Origin: Candidatus Poribacteria bacterium | GTDB taxonomy: Bacteria; Poribacteria; WGA-4E; WGA-3G | Direction of reading: 5' to 3' | Assembly (NCBI GenBank): GCA_012270865.1 | Contig: JAAXHL010000052.1 | Coordinates: 65,559 to 128,416 of the forward strand | DNA length: 62,858 nucleotides | Part shown: piece after piece, positions 8,592 through 16,728 of the stretch | Layout of the letters: every line of letters starts with the position of its first letter | Numbering within the stretch: the stretch's first letter is position 1 | Notes under the pieces: generated by a model | What the model was told of the DNA's origin: nothing | What the model saw: the letters and a program-made list of their open reading frames with translations, nothing else | Databases searched by the model: none | Program-made: the position numbers and the translations under genes

Positions 8592-9647
8592 TCACTGTGT
8601 CACCGACAGTACCCAGTCTCGGATAAGGTCAAGCACTTTTGGTGAGAGTGTCTCCTCAATAGTGCCGTACTCGTTTACCAACCCTGTAAGGGCGCGTTGG
8701 AACAGATGATTGTGTTTCGGCAAGCGATGTACAGTGACATCCTGATTTCCGCCTTTGTCAAGTGCCGCAGTGATGGCGGTGAGGTTTTGCTCGGCATCAA
8801 CCTGTACGTCGAGTTCACCGTTGAGTGCGAGGATAGGGACACGGATTTTCTCAAACGCAGGCCGCGGATCGAAAGTGAGAAAGTAGCGCATCCACGGCGT
8901 AAATGCCTGTTCTACGAGTATATGTACCTGTCCATCGTCCTGTTTCGCAGGCGGAACCCCGTTAATTTCGAGCTGCTTACGGACAATCCTCTCGACACCT
9001 TGTCGCCGCTCGTCTTCCGCCATATCTTCTGCAGTTAAGATCGTAAACAGTTGATCAAGGAGTGTCAGTAATCTCTGCTTAGGCTCACCTGCGATTCCTG
9101 CTGCCTCGAAAATACGTTCGTTCTGTTTACGGAGCAACTCGGCACCTGGAACACCGGGACCTGCCATCAGTACGATGAAACTAACATCATCGCTGCGACT
9201 TGCGACGATAGCCGCGATGAGACCGCCTTCGCTATGACCGATTAACCCGACACGACCGACTCTGTCATCTTGTTTGAGGAACCTCACGCCTGCTTCTACA
9301 TCTGTCGCGAAATCTGCTGTTGTTGGCGGCTCTGGGTGCGGTGTTGATTTGCCGATACCGGGATCGTCAACACGGAGCACGGCGATACCTGCACGGCTGA
9401 GATGGTCGGCGAGCACCCAAAACGGTTTGTGACCGACCAAGGTTTCGTCTCGATCTTGAAGACCGCTGCCGGAGATGAGCAGCACCGCAGGAAACGGACC
9501 TTCACCATAAGGTAACGTTAAAGTGCCAGCAAGGTTGACAGTGCTGTTCTGAAATGCGTAAGTCCTAAATAATTTAAAATTTTGGAACTTTGAGAGATTT
9601 TTTGAACCTACCGCTATTAACATTCCACAAACGGACAGTCCGATCAT
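8592..9647 (-). CDS. Alpha/beta hydrolase, 5' end disrupted
   Basis: An alpha/beta hydrolase of the prolyl-oligopeptidase/dienelactone hydrolase-like group. The oxyanion region is LLISGSGLQDRDE, the nucleophile elbow GHSEGG, the probable acid Asp in LNGELDVQV, and the probable His in LPKHNHLF. Substrate unknown; small esters or peptides are possible. Family-like sequence begins only at FQNSTVNLAGTLTLPYGEGPFPAVL. The 30-odd residues before it are translated from the 3' end of the upstream WD40 gene (74-bp overlap) and from a TTAGGACTTACGCA motif read as F-R-T-Y-A. No Shine-Dalgarno supports any start there. The native N-terminus therefore seems to have been lost at that junction, and the gene may be translated poorly or not at all. 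Confidence 0.75.
   Translation of the reverse strand: MIGLSVCGMLIAVGSKNLSKFQNFKLFRTYAFQNSTVNLAGTLTLPYGEGPFPAVLLISGSGLQDRDETLVGHKPFWVLADHLSRAGIAVLRVDDPGIGKSTPHPEPPTTADFATDVEAGVRFLKQDDRVGRVGLIGHSEGGLIAAIVASRSDDVSFIVLMAGPGVPGAELLRKQNERIFEAAGIAGEPKQRLLTLLDQLFTILTAEDMAEDERRQGVERIVRKQLEINGVPPAKQDDGQVHILVEQAFTPWMRYFLTFDPRPAFEKIRVPILALNGELDVQVDAEQNLTAITAALDKGGNQDVTVHRLPKHNHLFQRALTGLVNEYGTIEETLSPKVLDLIRDWVLSVTQ
9555..9567. repeat. TTAGGACTTACGCA-type end, single copy
   Basis: TGCGTAAGTCCTA on the plus strand lies exactly where hydrolase homology starts, 7 bp beyond the stop of the WD40 gene. It matches the inverted ends of the element at 4352-4462. Confidence 0.65.
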
Positions 9648-10596
9648 TACTCCAGCTTACGATTGTCTGTCCATCAGGGCTGAAGGTGGCACCGTTGACC
9701 TCAGCAGTATGCCCGTTGAGCGTTTTCTTGTGCTTGCCTGTGATAGTATCCCATAAACGGACGGTTCTGTCTCTACCTGCGGTGGCAAGCATCTGTCCAT
9801 CGGCACTGAACGCTATACCATTGATACTCTTTCGATGCCCTTTGAGAACTTTCTTCTGATTTCCTGTTGCGACATCCCAGAGGCGGACGGTTCTGTCCCA
9901 ACTTCCACTTGCAAGCGTTTGTCCATCAGGGCTGAACGCAATGCTCTTGACCCTCTTTGTATGTCCTTTAAGTGCTTTCTTTTCTTCTCTTGTTACAATA
10001 TCCAACAACCTAATGATATCGCTGCTGTCTACACTGGCGAGTGTGCCACTATCACCATTAATAAACATCCTCTTCGCAAAATATACATATTCCTTGGACA
10101 TTTCTTTGTGCGTACTTGTAGCAACATCCCACAGGTTGATTTCATGGTGTCCTGAACTTGCGAGTGTTTTTCCATCTCGGCTGAATAGAACACGAAGATT
10201 TTGCCCATGGTGGGCTATGAAAGTTTTTTTGCATACGCGGGTATTAACATCCCAAATTTGAACGAGTTCCTCTCCGTGTCCACCTGCGAGCATTTTCCCA
10301 TCGGGGCTGAACGCCACGTTATAGACATTGACCGTATCTGTTGTGAGCAGTACAGGTTCTTCGTCACTGTTTAAATTATAGAGCCATATACCGATAGCAG
10401 TGGCAACGGCTAAATGGGTGCCGTCTGGCGAATATTGGACATCATTGATTCCGTTTGTACGTAATATCGCGTTTTCGCCTATTGGCAGCTGCCATTGCGA
10501 GTTTTCTGGCAGAATCCGTCTCGGCAGGAGACTCGCCATAACAAAGATCCAAACGATACCGAGTGCGAAAAATATAAAAAGCAGTACTTTTTTCAT
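9574..10596 (-). CDS. Membrane-anchored WD40 propeller protein
   Basis: A WD40 protein of 340 residues from the ATG chosen here. A signal anchor (KKVLLFIFFALGIVWIFVMA) is followed by WD40 repeats with the SPDGxxLASGSxDxTVRLWD pattern; at least six to seven blades can be counted, enough for one propeller. A start five codons earlier is possible, but the ATG at 10596 lies one base after the stop of the preceding WD40 gene, which suggests translational coupling. The role is presumably protein-protein scaffolding at the cell surface or periplasm. Partner unknown. Confidence 0.86.
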   Translation of the reverse strand: MKKVLLFIFFALGIVWIFVMASLLPRRILPENSQWQLPIGENAILRTNGINDVQYSPDGTHLAVATAIGIWLYNLNSDEEPVLLTTDTVNVYNVAFSPDGKMLAGGHGEELVQIWDVNTRVCKKTFIAHHGQNLRVLFSRDGKTLASSGHHEINLWDVATSTHKEMSKEYVYFAKRMFINGDSGTLASVDSSDIIRLLDIVTREEKKALKGHTKRVKSIAFSPDGQTLASGSWDRTVRLWDVATGNQKKVLKGHRKSINGIAFSADGQMLATAGRDRTVRLWDTITGKHKKTLNGHTAEVNGATFSPDGQTIVSWSNDRTVRLWNVNSGRFKKSLKVPKF

Positions 10597-10597
10597 A

Positions 10598-12850
10598 CTA
10601 TTGTGTCTCACTTGCCATATTAAGTATAGCGGTCAAATCCCATAGCAGCACTATACCACCATCGTCCGCGCTTGCCAGCGTCTGCCCGTCTGTACTGAAC
10701 AAAACGCTAACCACCCTCCGCGTATGCCCCTTGAGGATTTTCAGGCGTTGCCCGGTTGTTAAATCCCATAATTCAAGGTTTTTTCTCTGGGGCCCGTAAG
10801 TGTAAACGCGCCTATCTTCAAATCTACTTGCCAATGCCCATCCATCCGTATAGAACGATGTCCGCCAGCCGGTGTTTTCATAGGCTGCAAGGGTTTTCTT
10901 CTGTTCGCCTGTGCTTGTATCCCATAAGCGGACGGTGCCATCTGTGCTCGTACTTGCGAGGTTAAGATCATCAGCACTGAAGGAGAGGCTGAAAATATCA
11001 TCGGCGTGGCCGACAAAAGTTCGCTTTTGTATCCCGTCCTCTACATCCCAGAGATGGATAACCCCTTCTATACCGCCACTTGCGAGCGTTTGTCCATCAT
11101 GACTAAATACGATACTTGAAATACCAGATGTATGCCCTACAAAGGTTTGCTTAGCTTTTCCTGTTTCCAGGCTCCACAAGCGAATAATTTTGTCCATTCC
11201 GGCACTTACGAGTGTCCTCCCATCGGGGCTGAATGAAACTGCTTTAACCTCCGCAGTATGCGTCTTGAGGGTTTGCTTGTGTATTCCTGTGGCAACATCC
11301 CACAAGCGGACGGTTTTGTCTTGACTTCCCGTTGCAAGCGTCTCTCCATCGGGACTGAACGAAACGCTGGTGAGAATAGATGTATGTCCAGTAAAGGTCC
11401 TTTTGTGCCTTCCTGTGGCAACATCCCAAAGACGCATCGTACTATATCTGGGGAAACTCCAACTGGCAAGCGTTTTCCCATCAGGACTGAACAAAACCTT
11501 AATGAACCAAACATCTTCGGGCTCATAGACGTTTTCTACGAGAGGCTGCTGTTGTCTGCTAATTGCATCCCACAGATAGGTCGTACCATCTCGGGCTCCA
11601 GCTGCCAGTTTATCACCATTGTGACTGAGTGCGATACCTATGGTATCCTGTCCAGTCTTAGTGACATATTGATGATTAATTGGAAAGTATTGATTCTCGA
11701 CTGTCTTTTTGTGCTTCCCGGTGGATATGTCCCAAAAGCGGAGGGATCCCACCCAATTTTCGGTCGCGAGTGTACTTCCATCAGGATTGAGGGCAATACT
11801 TCTAACATAACCTACATCTTTCCTCGTGAGAGATTTGTATTTTCCTGTAGCAGTATCCCACAACCGAATTAGCTCTCCCTGTCTCCAAATCACGAGGGTC
11901 TTTTCATCCGAACTCAATGAAACATTTACGACCTTTCCACCGACTTGCTCGTTCATCTCGAACGCATTCGTAAGGGTTCGCTTGAGGCTACCTGTAGCAG
12001 TATCCCACAAATAGATTGTTTTGTTGTGACTGACATTCACAAACGTCCCACCGTCCGCGCTGAATTCCGCGCGCTGGATTGTTCCGCCACTTTTTATCAT
12101 ACCTCCATCGGCAAGCACTTTTTTTATTTCTCCGGTGGTAATATCCCACACATGGACTGTTCTGATGGTACTTACACTCATAAGCGTTGCGCCATCTGGT
12201 CCGAAAGCGATATTACTGACAGATTTCGTATGGCCCATAAGCGTTTTTTTATGGGCTCCTGTGGTTACATCCCAGAGGCGGATAGTTGTATCGCCACTCC
12301 CGCTTGCGAGGGTTCTACCATCTGGACTGAACGAAAGGCTTGAGACCCGATTTGTATGCCCCGCGAGGGTGTGTTTGGAATCGCCTGTTCGCGCATCCCA
12401 TAAATGGACTGTTTCAAAATCTGTAGTTCCGAGTATTTTCCCGTCTGGACTAAACAAAACAGTGGAAAAGCGAGAACTATCTGTTATTACTTTTTTTTCT
12501 TTTCTTGTGGCAACATCCCAGAGGACGATGCTTCCGAACATCTCCGTACTTACGAGTGTCGCACCGTCTGGACTGAACGAGATATCTTCAACCTCCTCCG
12601 TGTCCCGCGTGAGTAGGGCAAGTTCCTGATACGTCTCCGCGTCGTAGAGCCAGATGCCGACAGAACCCGCGACTGCTAATAGAGTGCCGTCTGGAGAATA
12701 TTGCATATCGTTGATCCTGCCCTTACCGATGCGGGTTTTGGCACCTTCGGGTAAACCCCATTGCGTGTAATCTTGGGCGAAGCTGCTGGGTAGGTATAGC
12801 GTTGAAACGATAAGCAGCACTAAAAGGGTGGGAAATGAGGTGAGTTTCAT
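10598..12850 (-). CDS. Secreted double WD40 propeller protein
   Basis: A 750-residue secreted WD40 protein. The signal peptide (MKLTSFPTLLVLLIVSTLYL to SSFAQ) precedes the phrase DYTQWGLPEGAKTRIGKG. This introduces a long series of WD40 repeats (about 14), enough for two seven-bladed propellers. Several blades near residues 130-220 and 470-640 are close copies (FSPDGxTLASGS.D.TIRLWDV.TG..KKTL.GHT). The start has a GAGGAG Shine-Dalgarno. It is followed one base later by the shorter WD40 gene. The opening phrase WGLPEGA resembles that of the WD40-dockerin protein at 26488-27660 (LWRLPEGS), so the proteins are related. No enzymatic domain is seen. Confidence 0.9.
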   Translation of the reverse strand: MKLTSFPTLLVLLIVSTLYLPSSFAQDYTQWGLPEGAKTRIGKGRINDMQYSPDGTLLAVAGSVGIWLYDAETYQELALLTRDTEEVEDISFSPDGATLVSTEMFGSIVLWDVATRKEKKVITDSSRFSTVLFSPDGKILGTTDFETVHLWDARTGDSKHTLAGHTNRVSSLSFSPDGRTLASGSGDTTIRLWDVTTGAHKKTLMGHTKSVSNIAFGPDGATLMSVSTIRTVHVWDITTGEIKKVLADGGMIKSGGTIQRAEFSADGGTFVNVSHNKTIYLWDTATGSLKRTLTNAFEMNEQVGGKVVNVSLSSDEKTLVIWRQGELIRLWDTATGKYKSLTRKDVGYVRSIALNPDGSTLATENWVGSLRFWDISTGKHKKTVENQYFPINHQYVTKTGQDTIGIALSHNGDKLAAGARDGTTYLWDAISRQQQPLVENVYEPEDVWFIKVLFSPDGKTLASWSFPRYSTMRLWDVATGRHKRTFTGHTSILTSVSFSPDGETLATGSQDKTVRLWDVATGIHKQTLKTHTAEVKAVSFSPDGRTLVSAGMDKIIRLWSLETGKAKQTFVGHTSGISSIVFSHDGQTLASGGIEGVIHLWDVEDGIQKRTFVGHADDIFSLSFSADDLNLASTSTDGTVRLWDTSTGEQKKTLAAYENTGWRTSFYTDGWALASRFEDRRVYTYGPQRKNLELWDLTTGQRLKILKGHTRRVVSVLFSTDGQTLASADDGGIVLLWDLTAILNMASETQ

Positions 12851-12955
12851 TCGATCAGGCTCCTCTGGAATAATAGGTGTCTTGATAGAATACCTGCCAG
12901 CGACTTATACAGTAGGTGCGGTTTGGAAACCGGGGCCCATTTGTATTTTTTGTTC

Positions 12956-13561
12956 CTATGCCTTTTGGTCAATCATGCTTGAGAGGATGCCGAGGATCTC
13001 GCTGCACTGTCTAATCTGGTAAACTCCCATATCAACATAGAGTTTTTGTCCTTCCAATTTGAGGAATAGCCATTCAGTGCCAGTAGTTGTGGCTCCATAA
13101 ATGCAAGGAATCTCATTTCCTTTTTCAGCGTTAAAGCGTTGGGCTGCGAGCATCTCCGCCACGCACTGCCCTAATCCGGTTGCGGGATCAGCGTTCTTCG
13201 CTTCAACAAGGATAATGGCAGGAGCTTCGAGATAGAATTGGTCTGGCGATAGACTCACCAAAAAATCACACACACCTGTTAATCCGTTTTCGGGATCAAC
13301 GCTGAAGTCAATCCCGGAAAAGAAACTGATGCGATGCTTAAAGTGCTCTCGGAGTTCAACGAGAATGTTAGCGACAATCAATTCCGAGCGCGCTTTCTCT
13401 GTTCTTATGGCGATCGCTAATGGTACTTTTTTTGCCAATTCCCTCGTGAGGTCTTCGCTTGGCTCTACCGGCTCAATATGAGAAAAGATGTCTGTGGATT
13501 CAATCTTTTCAAGTTGAAACGTTTTTTGTACGGTTTCTAAGGTGAAGTTACTATAAGCCAT
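12956..13561 (-). CDS. PD-(D/E)XK nuclease-fold hypothetical protein
   Basis: About 201 residues from the ATG preferred here, which has GGAG nine bases upstream; an ATG five codons earlier lacks such a site. The central GVCDFLVSLSP ... AIILVEAKN segment has the D...(D/E)xK spacing of the restriction-endonuclease-like fold, followed by a Gln-rich helix (GLGQCVAEMLAAQRFN). It resembles Uma2/HsdR-N-type hypothetical proteins that are abundant in cyanobacteria and other repeat-rich bacteria. It stands alone with no methylase neighbour, so it is probably not a classical restriction enzyme. Function unknown. Confidence 0.65.
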   Translation of the reverse strand: MAYSNFTLETVQKTFQLEKIESTDIFSHIEPVEPSEDLTRELAKKVPLAIAIRTEKARSELIVANILVELREHFKHRISFFSGIDFSVDPENGLTGVCDFLVSLSPDQFYLEAPAIILVEAKNADPATGLGQCVAEMLAAQRFNAEKGNEIPCIYGATTTGTEWLFLKLEGQKLYVDMGVYQIRQCSEILGILSSMIDQKA

Positions 13562-13733
13562 TGCTGCAAACTCCATTTTAGATTTTTTATTAGCATGCAG
13601 AGTTAACGCAAATATTGACGACGAAGAGCACGTAGAAGCGCGCGACGCGTAACAAACGTGTGGCTATGAACATTTATATTATACCGAAGGTGGCATTAAA
13701 CTTCAAGGATTTTACAAAGGGCAATGCAGGCAT

Positions 13734-15041
13734 TCAGTCGTCGGTTTCTGCTTCTACCTCATTATCGTGCATAATTTCTTGGAGACCTGTCGTAATGCGG
13801 AAGGCAACGATGCATAAGCCGATTGAGAGTGCGAACAACCACCGATAACCGATAAGCGGTTGGAGAAGTCCACCCAATGTCGGTGCGAAGCTCACAGGCA
13901 TGAGTAACGTGTTCATAAAGCCGATGTAAGTCGGACGGTTTCGTGGCGGTGCGATATTCAACATGTATGCCATAAAACCGACCATCATGCCGTTCCCTAA
14001 AATACCACCGACGATGAAAATCATAAAAAAGGCAGGCATCTGTAATGAAATGGGTAATATGCCAGCAGAAAAAGCGAGCATCGGTGGAATGCCCATCATA
14101 CCTGCCGTAATAATCAGTACCCATCGCACGCCATACTTTTCGCCGACGTATCCCCACATTGCATTTGAGACCACGCCGCTCAGGGCGGAACTGACGATAA
14201 AAAAGCCCATCGTCGCGTCCGAAAATCCGAGTTCGTTTAGCGCATAAGGCACGTAGAACGGGGTTGCCATTCCAGAGAAGTGTGCGAAAACCCGGAAGAA
14301 GATGAACTGTCGGTAATTCGCGTCTGTGCGTAGGAAGTGCGGTCCCTGTTTTAAATGTTCGGAGATCGGTTGGCGAGTCGGGTGAACAGGATGAATCGGT
14401 TCACGGACACCTAAAAAACTGACGAATGAGAGGAAGGCTGCCGTCACGGAGCAGATGAAAAGGAAGCCGTAGTTATAGGGGAAACCGAGGTCGGTCTCAA
14501 TATTACAGATCGTGCCGATAAAGTACATGGTGAACGATCTGAAGGCTTGTGTGATCCCGCCGAGCATACCGGTAAATTCGGATTCTTTGCCGAGCACCGC
14601 ACGCACGAGGAATCCGACCCAGATAGCGAAAAAACCGCCGTATATTTGTCGGAGGCTGAAGAAACGGGCGCGGCGCTGCGGTTCTATCGCCTTGGAGACG
14701 ATGTCCATGTAAGGGAGCGTTGAGACACCCATTGCGGAGGAAGATAGGAAATAGAGTCCGAGGAAACAGCCAGCGAGCAACAACGGGTTTCGCTCACCGA
14801 TTGTGATGGTGCAAAAAAAGATGGCGAGCCACGCTAACACGCGGACACTCATACCGAGCGCGTAGAACGGCATTTTACGCGGGCGGTGCTCCAGTAGGTT
14901 CGACATCAACAGTTGCGGCCACATCCAACCTGCTGCCATCATTGAACCGGTTAACCCTACCAGAAGTGAGGAGCCGCTTAGTTTATCAATAAAAGCAGGC
15001 AGCACAGTTGACGAATCCGCAAATGCGAGGTTAATACGCAT
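13734..15041 (-). CDS. MFS transporter, 5' end altered by repeats
   Basis: A major facilitator superfamily permease with about 12 hydrophobic helices. The N-half contains SSLLVGLTGSMMAAGWMWPQ; the C-half has the GNGMMVGFMAYMLNI helix. Substrate unknown. The first ATG is at 15041, but coding sense clearly continues upstream: the frame stays open for 54 more codons to a TAA at 15204-15206. It reads RRNFRFALLQGAF just before the ATG, the kind of start-of-helix-1 sequence expected for this family. Those upstream codons contain no ATG, GTG or TTG and include two copies of the EPQ(G/D)KLK-encoding repeat. The true start is therefore unresolved, and the native 5' end may have been replaced. Confidence 0.8.
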   Translation of the reverse strand: MRINLAFADSSTVLPAFIDKLSGSSLLVGLTGSMMAAGWMWPQLLMSNLLEHRPRKMPFYALGMSVRVLAWLAIFFCTITIGERNPLLLAGCFLGLYFLSSSAMGVSTLPYMDIVSKAIEPQRRARFFSLRQIYGGFFAIWVGFLVRAVLGKESEFTGMLGGITQAFRSFTMYFIGTICNIETDLGFPYNYGFLFICSVTAAFLSFVSFLGVREPIHPVHPTRQPISEHLKQGPHFLRTDANYRQFIFFRVFAHFSGMATPFYVPYALNELGFSDATMGFFIVSSALSGVVSNAMWGYVGEKYGVRWVLIITAGMMGIPPMLAFSAGILPISLQMPAFFMIFIVGGILGNGMMVGFMAYMLNIAPPRNRPTYIGFMNTLLMPVSFAPTLGGLLQPLIGYRWLFALSIGLCIVAFRITTGLQEIMHDNEVEAETDD

Positions 15042-15085
15042 AAAGGCACCTTGGAGCAGCGCAAATCGGAAGTTTCGCCGTTGGT

Positions 15086-15135
15086 TTTTTAATTTTCCTT
15101 GCGGTTCGATGTTTTTTAATTTATCTTGCGGTTCG
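15086..15135 (-). repeat. CCGCAAGGAAAATTAAA 5'-end repeat, two tandem copies
   Basis: Two units, 15086-15108 and 15112-15135, differing at a few bases (AAGGAAAAT versus AAGATAAAT). Both are in frame with the MFS gene and encode EPQGKLK and EPQDKLK. Further copies occur at 19393-19441 and 21497-21520. Confidence 0.8.
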
Positions 15136-15413
15136 TTCAGGTTGCTCTGATTGATGAGTTTGATTTCCGTAGTTCCGTCTTGATGATGGTTAATGGTGGT
15201 AGGTTAAGAGGTGTGTTGTGGCGGTTACCAATGCTGTTACTGCTACAAGTTTTTAACTTATGACCAACAACTAACAACTAACAACCAATTAACGCAAAAA
15301 CTCTTCTACTGCGTTTCAGGCTACGCGCTATCGTGCGAAATTTTGCACCCTATCTTTTGACACAATTTTCGGAATTAGGTTGAATTGAAATTTCAGATGT
15401 AACAAAAATTCGC

Positions 15414-15442
15414 TTTACACTGCCCCGCGGTTGTGGTAAATT
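15414..15442 (+). promoter_or_regulatory. Possible sigma-70-type promoter for the Gfo/Idh gene
   Basis: TTTACA (15414-15419) and TAAATT (15437-15442) with a 17-bp spacer, about 180 bp before the start codon. Weak matches; the spacing is the main support. Confidence 0.3.
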
Positions 15443-15465
15443 GGAGACAAATTTTTATTTTTTTG

Positions 15466-15612
15466 TGGCTGTCAGCAGAATAGCCATCGGTTTCCATCAG
15501 CCATCGGCTATCAGTCGGGTACATATTGTCGGAGTAACTTTTGTGATAACTTCCACAGGTGCCTAAAAGCCGACGGTTGACAGCCGAAAGCCGTTCCGCC
15601 GAGAGCCAAAAA
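15466..15612. repeat. CAGTTA-family variant repeat (GCCATCGGCT type)
   Basis: GC-richer variant of the dispersed family: GCCATCGG, GCCATCGGCTATCAG and then GCCGACGGTTGACAGCCG in the opposite sense, ending 10 bp before the Gfo/Idh start codon. A smaller AACTAACAACTAACAACC block lies at 15245-15295. Confidence 0.6.
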
Positions 15613-15622
15613 AGGAACAGAT

Positions 15623-16570
15623 ATGGAACCTCTTCGGATAGGATTTCTTGGTGCCGGCGGTTTCGCACGGCACACTATTTATCCCGCACTTCATCTTGCG
15701 CCTGTCGCCTTACAAGCGGTTTGCGATGCAGACGAGAATCGCGCGAAGGCTGCTGCCGGCAAATTCGGCACAGGTCGCTATTACACCGATCGGCACGAGA
15801 TGTTTGAAAAAGAAGACCTCGAAGCCGTTATTATCTCTATGGGACCTGACCCGCGGCAGCCGCTCGTGCTTGAAACGCTCGCGGCGGGGTATCATGTATT
15901 CACACCGAAACCACCGGCACCGTCTCTTGAAGAAACACTCGCTTTGGCAGAAACCGCAGAAAAACACGGTAAGACGCTCATGGTGAACTTCCAGCGGCGT
16001 TTCAGCTTGGGTGTGCGTCAAGCGAGAGCGATTATGCAGACCGAATCGTTCGGGACACTCACCCAACTTTTCTGCTCGTTCTGTAGTGGTGCTTATGGAT
16101 CGGTCAAACACTATCTACTTGATTTTGCGATCCATCATTTCGATTTGGCGCGGCACATCGCTGGTGCTGATGTGAAAGAACTCTGCGTTTTTCACAACGA
16201 GGTTGATGGACAAGGTGCGTTCGCTGTTGCTGTAGAGTATACCAACGGTGCAGTGGGTAGCCTGCAGCTCACGAGTCAACGGTTGTGGCGGCGTAACTAC
16301 GACTACATCGAAATCACCGGACAACACGAATACATCGTTTTAGACGGGTTGTGGGGTGCCCAGCATTTCACGGAATCTGGTAACACTTTTACCTCTAATT
16401 TCTCCGATGAACGTAACGGCGAACTGACGGGTGACGGCATCAGCCTCACTGAGTTTGCTAATGCTATCCGTGAGGGTCGGGAACCGGTATCAAGTATCCA
16501 AGACTGTGTTGGCACGATGCGGTTCTACGATGCCGTGCTTCAACGCAAAAAAGGCGTTATTAGCCTTTAG
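15623..16570 (+). CDS. Gfo/Idh/MocA-family oxidoreductase
   Basis: A 315-residue NAD(P)-dependent oxidoreductase. The N-terminal Rossmann motif is GFLGAGGFARHT at about residues 7-18. The HVFTPKPPAPSLEETLAL segment replaces the usual EKP motif by a PKPP variant. A C-terminal alpha/beta domain carries HHFDLARHIAG, typical of the substrate-binding half. Such enzymes oxidise or epimerise sugars, inositols or their derivatives; the substrate cannot be told. The start has an AAGGA site. The stop TAG runs directly into a CAGTTA repeat. The gene is monocistronic, with a mannitol dehydrogenase-family gene converging on it. Confidence 0.9.
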   Translation: MEPLRIGFLGAGGFARHTIYPALHLAPVALQAVCDADENRAKAAAGKFGTGRYYTDRHEMFEKEDLEAVIISMGPDPRQPLVLETLAAGYHVFTPKPPAPSLEETLALAETAEKHGKTLMVNFQRRFSLGVRQARAIMQTESFGTLTQLFCSFCSGAYGSVKHYLLDFAIHHFDLARHIAGADVKELCVFHNEVDGQGAFAVAVEYTNGAVGSLQLTSQRLWRRNYDYIEITGQHEYIVLDGLWGAQHFTESGNTFTSNFSDERNGELTGDGISLTEFANAIREGREPVSSIQDCVGTMRFYDAVLQRKKGVISL

Positions 16571-16728
16571 CAAGCAGTTATCAGTTATCAGTTGTCAGTT
16601 ACAAGAGGTTGTGGATTAAACCATATCCCTCTTTAACTGATGACCGATGACGAGTAACAGAGGTTTTGGATAGTTCTAAAGTCTCTTTCTGAAAACTGAT
16701 AACCAGTCCTCTGATGGCTGACGGCTAC
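16568..16728. repeat. CAGTTA-family repeat between convergent genes
   Basis: Fills the whole gap between two convergent stop codons. The left part reads CAGTTATCAGTTATCAG; the right part contains GAAAACTGATAACCAG and ends in the TAG stop of the mannitol dehydrogenase-like gene. Confidence 0.75.

Larger units (their letters stand above)
15042..15622. other. Intergenic region with several repeats
   Basis: Divergent spacer between the MFS gene and the Gfo/Idh gene. It holds two CCGCAAGGAAAATTAAA-type repeats (15086-15108, 15112-15135), CAGTTA/GCCATCGG-type repeats at 15245-15295 and 15466-15612, and a possible promoter for the Gfo/Idh gene (15414-15442). Confidence 0.6.

Noticed and set aside
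12956..13561. Restriction-modification system
   Set aside because: The nuclease-like fold is suggestive, but no methylase or specificity subunit is present on either side.
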